Source: Helicobacteraceae bacterium
GTDB taxonomy: Bacteria > Campylobacterota > Campylobacteria > Campylobacterales > SZUA-545
DNA: 37,681 nucleotides
Reading direction: 5' to 3'
NCBI GenBank assembly: GCA_031268655.1
Contig: JAIRWX010000001.1
Location: forward strand, 1-37,681
Shown: piece by piece, positions 18,828-27,112 of the stretch
Numbering within the stretch: position 1 is the stretch's first letter
Layout: the number at the start of each line of letters is the position of its first letter
Position numbers and translations under genes: made by a program
Notes under the pieces: generated by a model
Databases searched by the model: none
What the model was told of the DNA's origin: nothing
Seen by the model: the letters and a program-made list of their open reading frames with translations, nothing else

Positions 18828-20123
18828 TTATTCGGCGTTCACTAATCCAAGAATCCAATTTAGCCAGCGCTTAATAGTTGAGGCGCGACGTTCAAACGTG
18901 TTGTCGCTTTCAACATTGTAAAGACTTGATTGCTTCATAATTTGGATTACTTCCTCTGTAGCGGGCATATTTCCATTTTCAAAACATTTTCGCAAAGTGT
19001 CGTTGAAAGCCTTATGCGAAAGTATTAAATCGCAATAGGCCAACTGACGCGGCTTGTAATTCAAAGCAAGAATCCGCCTTCCCGCATCGCTTAGCCTATA
19101 AATCGACGTTACCCCGTCTTTTTGCTTTTCAAGCAAACCAAGATAGCGCGCTGCATCGGTATAATAATTCGTTTGTCTCGCGTCAAATGCGTATTGCTCC
19201 GTAATATCGCCGCGGCTTAATTCCTGCTCGCTCAACAATTCGCAAAGATTAATAACACGCTCGAAACTATCCGCCTGTGGAAAGGGGACTTGTGGTTCTG
19301 GCGCAAGCCTCGCGTTTTGCAGCGTTGTTTGTATGTCTGTTATTTCTATTGTCGTATCCTCAATAGAATAATTTTTCTGGTTCACTAACGTCAAAGAGTT
19401 ATAATCATTCGCATCTTGAAAAGCGTACTCATACAGCCGATAAATGCCGTTTGAATAAACAAGAAAAAGCGACCTGACCGGTTTAGTAATGCGGCTTCGC
19501 CATACTCTAAACGGATAATATAGCTGTCTTATTAAAAAATCCTCCGACAAGTCGCGTTTTACTTCAAAGAGCGCTAATCCTTTTATGCCCTCGTATGCTC
19601 CGTCAATCTCTATTTGGGAATTATTTACTTTAACATGGCAAGGCATACCGTTTTTTACATTTGTAATATTAAAGTCAAAAGAACCCGACCCCATTCGACC
19701 AGAAACCGTTGAGATCAAATCCTCATCTTGAAGAAATTCCGTAACAATACCAGCCGCAACCGCACAATTTAGGGCAATGGTTTCGCTAGGTATATTATTG
19801 GAATCCAAACTCTGAATATATGTCGGCAAAGGAACTCTTGTTATAGGCGAGTCGCTATCTTCTAACTTATGGTATGCGTCAAAATGCGATATAACATAAT
19901 CCCCTCTTGTGATTGGCAAAATGGCCAACCGATTATCAGAGAAGATTTTAGGTAAGTTTATAATATGATCAAACTTCGCCATCAGGCGCGGTTCTCTGAA
20001 TACTTTAATTTGCGCGGCTGAAATCTCAAAGCGACCATGAGCGTCAACTTGATTGAGTATGTCATATTTTGAAAAAAGTTGTTCCCAAGCGTCGGCGTTT
20101 TGGCTTTTCGGCGAATTACTCAT
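18828..20123 (-). CDS. type II restriction endonuclease partner of the Dam-like methylase
   Basis: A 431-aa protein that overlaps the methylase gene by eight bases, the usual arrangement of a restriction-modification pair. The middle carries a PD-(D/E)xK-like core: QIEIDGAY near residue 172 and LFEVKRD near residue 185. The N-terminal half has LAILPITRGDYVISHFDAYH, which I recall from a family of type II restriction enzymes. Residues ~285-350 look like a winged helix (RGDITEQYAFDARQTNYY), probably for DNA recognition. Gene composition is AT-richer than the neighbours and lacks GCGATCGC, suggesting transfer. The recognition sequence is not readable from the protein. Confidence 0.75.
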   Translation of the reverse strand: MSNSPKSQNADAWEQLFSKYDILNQVDAHGRFEISAAQIKVFREPRLMAKFDHIINLPKIFSDNRLAILPITRGDYVISHFDAYHKLEDSDSPITRVPLPTYIQSLDSNNIPSETIALNCAVAAGIVTEFLQDEDLISTVSGRMGSGSFDFNITNVKNGMPCHVKVNNSQIEIDGAYEGIKGLALFEVKRDLSEDFLIRQLYYPFRVWRSRITKPVRSLFLVYSNGIYRLYEYAFQDANDYNSLTLVNQKNYSIEDTTIEITDIQTTLQNARLAPEPQVPFPQADSFERVINLCELLSEQELSRGDITEQYAFDARQTNYYTDAARYLGLLEKQKDGVTSIYRLSDAGRRILALNYKPRQLAYCDLILSHKAFNDTLRKCFENGNMPATEEVIQIMKQSSLYNVESDNTFERRASTIKRWLNWILGLVNAE

Positions 20124-20958
20124 AATTTCTTACCACCACCTCGTCAACTTCCCCGCGCTTAGCGGAATCGGCGTTGATCGCCCTTTTTGCCTGAACCGCG
20201 CTTATATGGTAAGCGGCGTATTGTTTTTTGATAAAATCGGTCGCCGAGTTAGAGAGCATAAATTTTAGCCCTCTAGCGTTCAGATCGTCGCAACATTCGC
20301 GCAGATGTATTTGATCGTTTTGGGTAAACCCCCCTTTTGCATAGCCCGTGAAATTAGAGGAGTTAGAAACTGGATCGTAAGGCGGGTCAAGATAGGTAAA
20401 CGTCCCCTTTGGCAAACTCTTTAATACTTCGGCGTAATCAAGGGTTGTTAAACAAATATTTGCCATATTCATATATGAGCTAACCGCCCGAAGCGTCGGC
20501 GCGTTTACAATGTTTGGATTGCGGTAATCGCCAAACGGCGAGTTGAATTCCCCCGCGCCGTTCACTCTGAACAAACCGTTGTAGCAGGTCTTGTTCAAAT
20601 AAAGGATACGAGCGGCTTTTTCAACGTCCGACAATGAAGCGTACTTTTTTTTGTCTCTATCCCAATCCCTGACGGCGTAAAACGCCTCGGCTTCGTTCGT
20701 AAAACCCCGCAAGGCGGTTATAAGCGCTTCGACGTCGGATTTAATAACTTGATAAACGTTTATCAATTCGGCGTTGACGTCGTTGACAAAGGCGGTTTTC
20801 GGCTGCAGATGAAACAGCAAAGCGCCGCCGCCGACAAAAGGCTCGCAGTATGCGGTAATCTTTTGAGGCAGCAACGGGATTAGCGCGTCCAATAGCTGAC
20901 GTTTGCCGCCCGCCCACTTTAAGACGGGGGCAACCAATTTGTTTTTTGTTTGTCTCAT
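20116..20958 (-). CDS. Dam-like D12-class N6-adenine DNA methyltransferase
   Basis: A 280-aa methyltransferase, the length of E. coli Dam. The SAM-binding motif is KWAGGKRQLL at residues 14-23 with FVGGGALLF near 43, and the catalytic motif DPPY is near residue 189. FNSPFGDYRNP and the GGFTQNDQIHL segment also match Dam/DpnM-type enzymes, which mostly methylate GATC. M.EcoRV (GATATC) belongs to the same group, so GATC is likely but not certain. It is the first gene of the pair; the endonuclease follows with an eight-base overlap. Its job is to protect host DNA and possibly to mark GATC sites genome-wide. Confidence 0.9.
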   Translation of the reverse strand: MRQTKNKLVAPVLKWAGGKRQLLDALIPLLPQKITAYCEPFVGGGALLFHLQPKTAFVNDVNAELINVYQVIKSDVEALITALRGFTNEAEAFYAVRDWDRDKKKYASLSDVEKAARILYLNKTCYNGLFRVNGAGEFNSPFGDYRNPNIVNAPTLRAVSSYMNMANICLTTLDYAEVLKSLPKGTFTYLDPPYDPVSNSSNFTGYAKGGFTQNDQIHLRECCDDLNARGLKFMLSNSATDFIKKQYAAYHISAVQAKRAINADSAKRGEVDEVVVRNYE

Positions 20959-21028
20959 TGGCGCGCCTCTTGTTTAATTAGAGCGTAACTATATGATCTT
21001 GACGATCTTGCATAGTGCAAGCCGCCTT

Positions 21029-21253
21029 TTACGAGACTTGCGCCGTTTTATATACGTCCGCCTCGAAACCTATATCGTCGATCGCCGCTCTGATCCGTTC
21101 GATATTTATTTTTTGCGGATCGTAATCAAACGACGCGATTTTGTTTTCAAGATCGACGACGACCCCGCCCGCAAAACGCTCGATCGCCTCCTTCGCCGAT
21201 TTAGCGCAGCCCGCGCAATGCATTCCGTTTATTGTTAGCGTTGCTCGTTCCAT
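21029..21253 (-). CDS. heavy-metal-associated (HMA) domain protein, copper-chaperone-like
   Basis: A 74-aa single HMA domain. The GMHCAGC metal site is at residues 10-16 and the fold continues to IDDIGFEADV, the typical betaalphabeta-betaalphabeta ending. Such proteins carry Cu(I) to P-type ATPases. The start at 21253 is chosen because AAAGGAAAA precedes it; a longer reading would add an unlikely 18-residue basic extension. No copper ATPase is visible nearby. It lies between the restriction-modification pair and the phosphate transporter. Confidence 0.85.
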   Translation of the reverse strand: MERATLTINGMHCAGCAKSAKEAIERFAGGVVVDLENKIASFDYDPQKINIERIRAAIDDIGFEADVYKTAQVS

Positions 21254-21322
21254 ACTTTTCCTTTTGAATAGAATTTTAATCAAAGATCGGCAAAACCCAA
21301 ACCGCAAAATAAGATCGCGCCG

Positions 21323-22918
21323 TCAAAACGCCAATCCGGCTATCACAAACAGAATCGCCGAAAGCAGAGCGGTGGCTGGCACGGTTACAATCCACGCAGC
21401 GACAATCTTTGCCATCGCAGATCGTTTTACAAGTTCTTTTTTATACTCTTTTTTCAACGCCTTGCGCTCTTTTTTGGAAAAGCGCGGCTGATTCGCCTCT
21501 TTTTGCTCCGCCTTTTTTTTCATCGCTTTGAGCATGATCGCCTTTTTCTCCATAGGCGCGGTTTTGTAACGGGCGATATAGGCTTCTACGCGGCTTCGCG
21601 CCTCGCCCTCGTGCGCCTGTATAATCAATTCCAGCATTTTCGCGTGAGAGCTTTTGAGATATTCCCGCAAAAAGCCCACGCCGAAAATCGCGCCGATCGC
21701 CACGTGAGTGGTCGATACGGGAAGCCCAAGCTGCGAAGCCAAGATCACGGTCAACGCCGACGCTAACGCGACGCAATAAGCGCGCATTTTGTCCAGATCG
21801 GTTATCTCGCCGCCGACGGTTTTGATCAGCTTTGGACCGTACAGCGCTAATCCTACGGCAAGCCCCAACGCCCCGATCATCATAATCCACAGCGGAATCG
21901 GGGTTTGCGAAACGACGATCGCGCTCCGCAAAGTTTCGTCGATCGCCGCAAGCGGACCTATGGCGTTCGCCACGTCGTTTGCGCCGTGCGCAAAACTAAG
22001 CAGCGCCGCGGCGAAGATCAGCGGCAAGCCAAAAAGCCTGTTTACCGCGTCTTTGGAGTTTTCCGATCTTAACGTCGTCCTATTTACGCGGCGGCGCGAG
22101 AATAGATAAACAAAAGCGGCGAAAATCCCCGCGCAGAGCGCCGCGAGCGCAAAATCCATTTTAATCAGCGCGCCAAAGCCTTTGATCAGCATATATGTTC
22201 CAAACGTCCACGCCATCAGCGCGTTGAGTAGCGGCACAACCTGCGCGGCGGCTTTTGTCATCTCCCGCCGATAGGTGATGGTGCGCTTAATGGTGTATAA
22301 CATAACCGCCGCAAGCGCGCCGCCAAGCGCGGGCGAAATAACCCAGCTTGAGACAATCGCGCCCATCGTCTCCCAATGCACCGCGCCAAAGCCGCCGCCG
22401 ACTATGCCCGCGCCCATCACCGCGCCGACGATCGAGTGCGTGGTGGAGACCGGCGCGCCGATCGCGGTGGCAATATTTAACCATATCGCGCCGGCAAGCA
22501 ACGCGCACGCCATAATGCGGACAAAAACCTCCGCGTCGCCGACCGCCAACGGATCGATAATGCCGCTTTTAACGGTGCTTACCACGTCGCCGCCCGCGAT
22601 CACCGCCCCAAGCGCCTCGAAAACGGCGGCGGTTGCGATCGCGCCGCCCATCGTAAGCGCTTTGGAGCCTACCACGGGACCCATATTGTTCGCCACGTCG
22701 TTTGCGCCGATATTCATCGCCATATAAGCGCCAAACAGCGCCGCCATCACGAGCAGTATGGGCGCGTAAGGCGCGTTGGAAGCGAAAGAGGCGGCTTGCG
22801 TCGCGGCGTAGATGAAGACGATTAGCGCAAACATCAACGCGCCGCCCAAACGAGCGAAATCCGGGCGCGAATTGCCGCTGGCTTTTTTCTCCAGCTCGTC
22901 GAGGTTTTTAAGTTTCAT
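21323..22918 (-). CDS. PiT-family inorganic phosphate transporter
   Basis: A 531-aa inner-membrane symporter with about ten hydrophobic segments. The two PiT signature repeats are visible: GANDVANNMGPVVGSKALT near residue 73 and GANDVANAIGPLAA near residue 311, with PVSTTHSIVGAVMGAG and PVSTTHVAIGAIFG following each half. A charged cytoplasmic region (~residues 440-495, EKKAIMLKAMKKKAEQK) separates the last helices. Known members move phosphate with H+ or Na+. No phoU-type gene (DUF47) is adjacent. The gene is divergent from the thioredoxin-like gene. Confidence 0.93.
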   Translation of the reverse strand: MKLKNLDELEKKASGNSRPDFARLGGALMFALIVFIYAATQAASFASNAPYAPILLVMAALFGAYMAMNIGANDVANNMGPVVGSKALTMGGAIATAAVFEALGAVIAGGDVVSTVKSGIIDPLAVGDAEVFVRIMACALLAGAIWLNIATAIGAPVSTTHSIVGAVMGAGIVGGGFGAVHWETMGAIVSSWVISPALGGALAAVMLYTIKRTITYRREMTKAAAQVVPLLNALMAWTFGTYMLIKGFGALIKMDFALAALCAGIFAAFVYLFSRRRVNRTTLRSENSKDAVNRLFGLPLIFAAALLSFAHGANDVANAIGPLAAIDETLRSAIVVSQTPIPLWIMMIGALGLAVGLALYGPKLIKTVGGEITDLDKMRAYCVALASALTVILASQLGLPVSTTHVAIGAIFGVGFLREYLKSSHAKMLELIIQAHEGEARSRVEAYIARYKTAPMEKKAIMLKAMKKKAEQKEANQPRFSKKERKALKKEYKKELVKRSAMAKIVAAWIVTVPATALLSAILFVIAGLAF

Positions 22919-22943
22919 AAAAACCTTTGATTTAGTTTGGCGC

Positions 22944-22949
22944 TATACT
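22944..22949 (+). promoter_or_regulatory. putative -10 box of the thioredoxin-like gene
   Basis: TATACT 33 bases before the ATG at 22983, in the 64-base spacer between divergent genes. AAAGGG precedes the start codon. Confidence 0.35.
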
Positions 22950-22982
22950 ACCACAAGAGACTAATGAATAAAGGGTCAAACG

Positions 22983-23363
22983 ATGCGCAAAGCGACGTTG
23001 TTTTTGTTGTGCGCGATCGCCTCTTTCAGTGCGGAGTGGCTTGAAAATTACGGCGAGGCGCTAAATCTAGCCAGAGAGCAAAACAAACCGGTTCTGGCGA
23101 TAGTAATGCGGCAAACCTGCCCTTATTGCAGAAAGTTGATCGGCGAAACCTTGCCGATCAAGGCGATCAACGACAAGATTGAAAACGAGTTTATCCCCTT
23201 AATGCTCGACACCGAGGAGAATCCGGAGCAGGTCGCTAAATCAAGACTTCGCGCCAACGCCGTTCCCGCGTCTTTTATCCTATCGCCAAACGGCGAGATT
23301 ATGGCGACGCGCATCGGATACGCGCCGCCGATGGAGTTTATGCGATTTTTGCAAAACGATTAG
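22983..23363 (+). CDS. periplasmic thioredoxin-fold protein with CPYC site
   Basis: A 126-aa exported protein. The signal peptide is short (MRKATLFLLCAIASFSA, cut near SA-E). The redox motif CPYC is at residues 46-49 and the cis-proline loop is NAVPASFIL near residue 98, so the thioredoxin fold looks complete. CPYC is typical of glutaredoxins and some SoxW/DsbD-like periplasmic reductases. The likely role is thiol reduction in the periplasm. AAAGGG precedes the ATG. The next gene is 188 bases downstream; that spacer is AT-rich with nothing else recognisable. Confidence 0.8.
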   Translation: MRKATLFLLCAIASFSAEWLENYGEALNLAREQNKPVLAIVMRQTCPYCRKLIGETLPIKAINDKIENEFIPLMLDTEENPEQVAKSRLRANAVPASFILSPNGEIMATRIGYAPPMEFMRFLQND

Positions 23364-23551
23364 ATCGGCGATCTAAATCGTCCGCTTTGCTTTGGCGTTA
23401 GCGCCGATTTGAACGCTCTTGTTACGCCGTCTTTCGAAAACTTCTTTGCCTGCAATAAAAACAAAACGATTTTGAATTTTATTTTTTGTTTTCACGCAAA
23501 CTTCACCGCGCGCGGCGACAATTCGCCATTATTATATGAAGGAGTTGTTCC

Positions 23552-24037
23552 GTGCGTTGGAAAAGGTTTGTTACGCCGCTTACGATTGGTTTTGGAGCGG
23601 TCGTCTTTCTCAGCGGACTGCTGATGTTTGTCGGCGTGAAAACCGCGTCGATCCACGCCGTTCACGAATATATTGGAGCGCTGTTTGTCATAATCGTCGC
23701 TTTGCATCTGATCGTTCACAAAAACGCCTCGCTCGGCTACTTTCAGAAAACGCATTCGATCGTGGTTATCGCCGCGTCGGTCGCGATCTGCGCCGTTTTC
23801 CTAGCGGCGATACCCGAAAAGCGCGGCGGCGGCAACGCTTGGAAAGCGCTTGCCGAAAGAGCTATCGACGCGCCGATCGCCGAAACCGCGCAACTGTTTG
23901 ACCTTACCGAAGAGACGTTGCGCGATCGCCTCGCCGAAGGCGGAATTTCGATTTCAAACGCGGAGGAATCTCTCGGCGCGATCGCCAGAAAGCACAATCT
24001 CAGCCCCGACGCGGTGATCGAAAAGATGATGCGATGA
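23552..24037 (+). CDS. DUF4405-like membrane protein
   Basis: A 161-aa protein with three predicted membrane helices (residues ~7-28, 38-56 and 69-88). HAVHEYIGALFVIIVALHLIVH looks like the DUF4405 / cytochrome-b-like four-helix family, whose paired histidines may bind haem. The C-terminal soluble part (~residues 105-161) holds two repeated helical units, LFDLTEETLRDRLAEGGISI and LGAIARKHNLSPDAVIEKMM, resembling small helix-turn-helix repeats. The start is a GTG at 23552 after GAAGGAG. Its stop overlaps the next gene's start (ATGA), so it heads the efflux operon. The function is unknown. Confidence 0.7.
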   Translation: MRWKRFVTPLTIGFGAVVFLSGLLMFVGVKTASIHAVHEYIGALFVIIVALHLIVHKNASLGYFQKTHSIVVIAASVAICAVFLAAIPEKRGGGNAWKALAERAIDAPIAETAQLFDLTEETLRDRLAEGGISISNAEESLGAIARKHNLSPDAVIEKMMR

Positions 24038-25218
24038 GTCGCGCGCGCGTCGCCGCCTTCATTTTGTTTCTGTGCGCGCCCGCTTTCGCGCTAGATCGAT
24101 CGCATCTGAGCGAGGATATTCAAAGCGCGATCGCGCATAAAGAGGCGGCGATTGAAGCGGGGCGCAAGCGGCTTAAATACGATTTTGTGGGCGATATTCG
24201 TCTAAGCGGTTCGGTAACGGAAAACAAAAACTCGAACGCCGAAGAGTGGAGCAGAAGCGGACAGGCGAGCGCGAATTTCAGTCAGGACATTTTTCGATCG
24301 GGCGGCATTATCGCCTCGATCGACTACGCGGAGCTTTGGGCGCGGGCGGCGCGCATTCAGTTGATCCAAGAGCGCAACGGCTATTTGCAAAATCTGGCGA
24401 CATTGCTTTTGCAATTGAGACAGGATCAAATTCGCCTTAAACAAAACGAGCTTAACGCCAAGAACGCCGAAATCGCTTTGCTAATCAAACAGAAGCAATA
24501 CGAGGCGGGCGAAACCGATATCACCCAGCTTAACGACGCGCTGCAAGCCAAAAATAATTTGCAAAAAGCGCGGCTCGATCTGCAAAATCAGAGTCTGTCG
24601 CGTTTTGACGAGATAGCGAAATTAACCTCGCTAAAACCGGAGACAATCCCGCTCGCCCCGTTTGAGCGGATCGGCGAGGGGGAGTTTATCGACGGCTCGC
24701 TCGCCGCGCGGCTTGCTAAAATTCAGAGCGAAACGGCTAGAACGCAGCAGACGATCACGCTCAGCTCTTATCTGCCGACTCTAAGCGCGAGCGCGGGCGC
24801 GAGCTACTCTCATAGCGAGGCGATCGATCGCGAATCGTACAACTACGGACTTTCGCTTTCAATGCCCTTAAGCCTTACCGAGGGTTGGGCGATCGAGGAA
24901 AAAAAGCTGGAGGCTTTGCGGGCGAAATCGCAGGAAAGAACGACCGTCGAGGAGGTCAAACGAATCTACGCGCAAAGCAAAAACGCGATCGAAGCTACGC
25001 AGAAAAATATCGAGGTCTCGAAAGAGAATATCGCGCTATACGATTCGCTTATTCGCGTGGCGCGCGCGCAAACGCAAAGCGGCGATCGCAGCCGTTTTGA
25101 TCTGCAGACGCTTGAAAATTCGCGCCAAAGCGATCAGCTTGAGATTGAATCGAGCGGGATCGCCGTTCAAATCGAGCTGGCGAAACTATACTACGCAATC
25201 GACATGGAGACAAAATGA
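24034..25218 (+). CDS. TolC-family outer-membrane efflux protein
   Basis: A 394-aa exported protein (signal MSRARVAAFILFLCAPAFA). It has the long alpha-helical coiled-coil repeats of TolC: residues ~105-195 (LRQDQIRLKQNELNAKNAEI, then KQKQYEAGETDITQLNDALQ) and again ~290-390 (KRIYAQSKNAIEATQKNIEV, YDSLIRVARAQTQSGDRSRF). The YEAGETDITQLNDA and QSGDRSRFDLQTLENS segments are the two equivalent turns of the repeat. It joins the next three genes by four-base overlaps and would form the outer channel of the tripartite pump. Confidence 0.88.
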   Translation: MSRARVAAFILFLCAPAFALDRSHLSEDIQSAIAHKEAAIEAGRKRLKYDFVGDIRLSGSVTENKNSNAEEWSRSGQASANFSQDIFRSGGIIASIDYAELWARAARIQLIQERNGYLQNLATLLLQLRQDQIRLKQNELNAKNAEIALLIKQKQYEAGETDITQLNDALQAKNNLQKARLDLQNQSLSRFDEIAKLTSLKPETIPLAPFERIGEGEFIDGSLAARLAKIQSETARTQQTITLSSYLPTLSASAGASYSHSEAIDRESYNYGLSLSMPLSLTEGWAIEEKKLEALRAKSQERTTVEEVKRIYAQSKNAIEATQKNIEVSKENIALYDSLIRVARAQTQSGDRSRFDLQTLENSRQSDQLEIESSGIAVQIELAKLYYAIDMETK

Positions 25219-26444
25219 GCCGAATAGTCGAACTTGATTCTTTGCATACGCGCGGCGGCGGAAAAAAGCGGTTTATCATAATCGCTTCCGCGGCGTTAAT
25301 CCTCGCCGCAATCGCCGTCCGGTTTATTTTTTTTAACGGCGGCGACGTTCAGCCGCAGTTTGTCGCCTCGCCGATCAAAAGGCAGGATCTTAAGGTAACG
25401 GTTCAGGCTACGGGCAACTTAGAGCCGTTGCGCACCGTAACGGTGGGCATAGAGGTTTCGGGAACGCTCAGAGAGGTGCTGGCGGACTATAACGAACCCG
25501 TCAAGGCGGGGCAGGCGCTAGCGCGGCTCGATACCGTCAAACTTGAAAGCTCGCTAAACAGCTCGCGCGCCCAGCTCAAGGTGGCGCGGGCGAATCTGCT
25601 CTCGAACGAGGCGGCGGCAAAGGAGGCCAAACTTCAGTTAAACAGGCTGCGACAGGTATTTGAAAGCACAAACGGCGCGTACCCCTCTCAAAAAGAGATG
25701 GATAGCGCTCAAGCCGTCTTTGATCGCGCCAACGCCTCGTTAAGCGCCTCTGAAGCGCAACTGGAGCAAGCCAAGGCGGAGGTCTCCACGGGCGAGGAAA
25801 ACCTAAGAAAAGCGGTCGCCGTTTCGCCGATCGACGGTATAGTGCTTACCCGCGAAGTGGACGCGGGGCAGACCGTCGCCGCGTCTATGCAAACGCCCAC
25901 GCTTTTTACGATCGCCGAGGATCTCAAAAAGATGCAGGTGATCGTAGCGGTGGACGAAGCCGACGTGGGCGAGGTGAAAGACGGACAATTGGTAACCTTC
26001 AGGGTAAACGCCTATCCAAACCGCGAATTTAACGGCTCCGTCTCTCAGGTGCGACTTGGCAGCCAAATCACAAGCGGCGTGGTTACCTATAACGCCGTCG
26101 TTCTGGTCGATAATTCCGAGGGGCTGTTGCGCCCCGGTATGACCGCGCAAGCCTCGATCGTGACCAAGCATGCGATCGGCGCGCTGGTCGTCCCCAACGC
26201 CGCCTTTCGTTTTACTCCGCCCGCGCCGCCTCGAAACGCCAATATGTTCGCCGGCAATCGCCCGAACGCGAGACCCCAAGGCGACAGACTTCAGGGCGAC
26301 AGGATATTTGTACTTGAAAACGGAGCGCCCAGAATGGCGCGGGTGAAGCGCGGCGACACCGACGGGGCGTTTACCGTCGTCGAAGGCGAGGGTATTGACG
26401 AAAATTCGCTTGTCATCACCTCTATGCGGCAAACGGCGCAATGA
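25215..26444 (+). CDS. MacA-like periplasmic adaptor (membrane fusion protein)
   Basis: A 409-aa HlyD/MacA-family protein with one N-terminal membrane anchor (~residues 17-37, RFIIIASAALILAAIAVRFI). It shows the barrel-sandwich (lipoyl-like) halves GNLEPLRTVTVGIEVSGTLR and VSPIDGIVLTREVDAGQTV around an alpha-hairpin (residues ~105-195, about 90 residues of helix). The beta-barrel domain includes QVIVAVDEADVGEVKDGQLV. It links the TolC-like channel to the MacB-like transporter. Near residue 340 there is a low-complexity Pro/Asn/Arg stretch. Start and stop overlap both neighbours by four bases. Confidence 0.88.
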   Translation: MSRIVELDSLHTRGGGKKRFIIIASAALILAAIAVRFIFFNGGDVQPQFVASPIKRQDLKVTVQATGNLEPLRTVTVGIEVSGTLREVLADYNEPVKAGQALARLDTVKLESSLNSSRAQLKVARANLLSNEAAAKEAKLQLNRLRQVFESTNGAYPSQKEMDSAQAVFDRANASLSASEAQLEQAKAEVSTGEENLRKAVAVSPIDGIVLTREVDAGQTVAASMQTPTLFTIAEDLKKMQVIVAVDEADVGEVKDGQLVTFRVNAYPNREFNGSVSQVRLGSQITSGVVTYNAVVLVDNSEGLLRPGMTAQASIVTKHAIGALVVPNAAFRFTPPAPPRNANMFAGNRPNARPQGDRLQGDRIFVLENGAPRMARVKRGDTDGAFTVVEGEGIDENSLVITSMRQTAQ

Positions 26445-27112
26445 TCGAATTTAGACGGGTCAGGCGCGTTTACGGCAAAGGGGAGGGCGAGGCGATCGCG
26501 TTAAAAGGCGTAGATATGAAGATCAAAGAAGGCGAATTCGCGGCTATCATGGGTCCCTCCGGAAGCGGCAAATCCACCTCGATGAACATTATAGGCTGCC
26601 TTGATTCGCCCAGCGGCGGCGAATATCTCTTCGGCGGCGTAAACGCGGGCAAGTTAAGCCGCGACAAAAAGGCGCTGCTTAGACGAGAATATATTGGTTT
26701 CGTCTTTCAGGGCTTCAATCTGCTTGGACGCACCACGGCGCGGGAGAACGTGGAGCTGCCGCTGGTCTATCGCGGCGTGAAAACCGCCGAACGCAGAAAG
26801 ATCGCGTTAGAGGCGCTCGAACAGGTCGGACTTGCGCGTTTTGAAAGCCACACGCCGTCGGAACTTAGCGGAGGACAGCAGCAGCGCGTAGCGATCGCGC
26901 GGGCGATCGTAACCCAGCCTTTGGCGCTGCTCGCCGACGAGCCGACGGGCAATCTCGACAGCGCCCGCGGCGTGGAGGTTATGGAGCTTTTGCAAAGTTT
27001 CAACCGCGATCGCGGCGTTACGATCGTGATGGTTACGCACGAGGAGGATATGGCTAAATACGCGCGGCGAATTATCCGTTTCAAAGACGGCGAGATCGAG
27101 GAACGCCAATGA
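26441..27112 (+). CDS. MacB/LolD-type ABC transporter ATP-binding protein
   Basis: A 223-aa ABC ATPase. Walker A is MGPSGSGKST near residue 36, the signature is LSGGQQQR near 145, Walker B is ALLADEPTGNLD near 164, and the H-loop is VTHEED near 200. The size and the GNLDS text fit the MacB/LolD (type VII) family. In E. coli and Campylobacter MacB the ATPase and permease are one protein; here they are separate genes overlapping by four bases. Confidence 0.93.
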   Translation: MIEFRRVRRVYGKGEGEAIALKGVDMKIKEGEFAAIMGPSGSGKSTSMNIIGCLDSPSGGEYLFGGVNAGKLSRDKKALLRREYIGFVFQGFNLLGRTTARENVELPLVYRGVKTAERRKIALEALEQVGLARFESHTPSELSGGQQQRVAIARAIVTQPLALLADEPTGNLDSARGVEVMELLQSFNRDRGVTIVMVTHEEDMAKYARRIIRFKDGEIEERQ

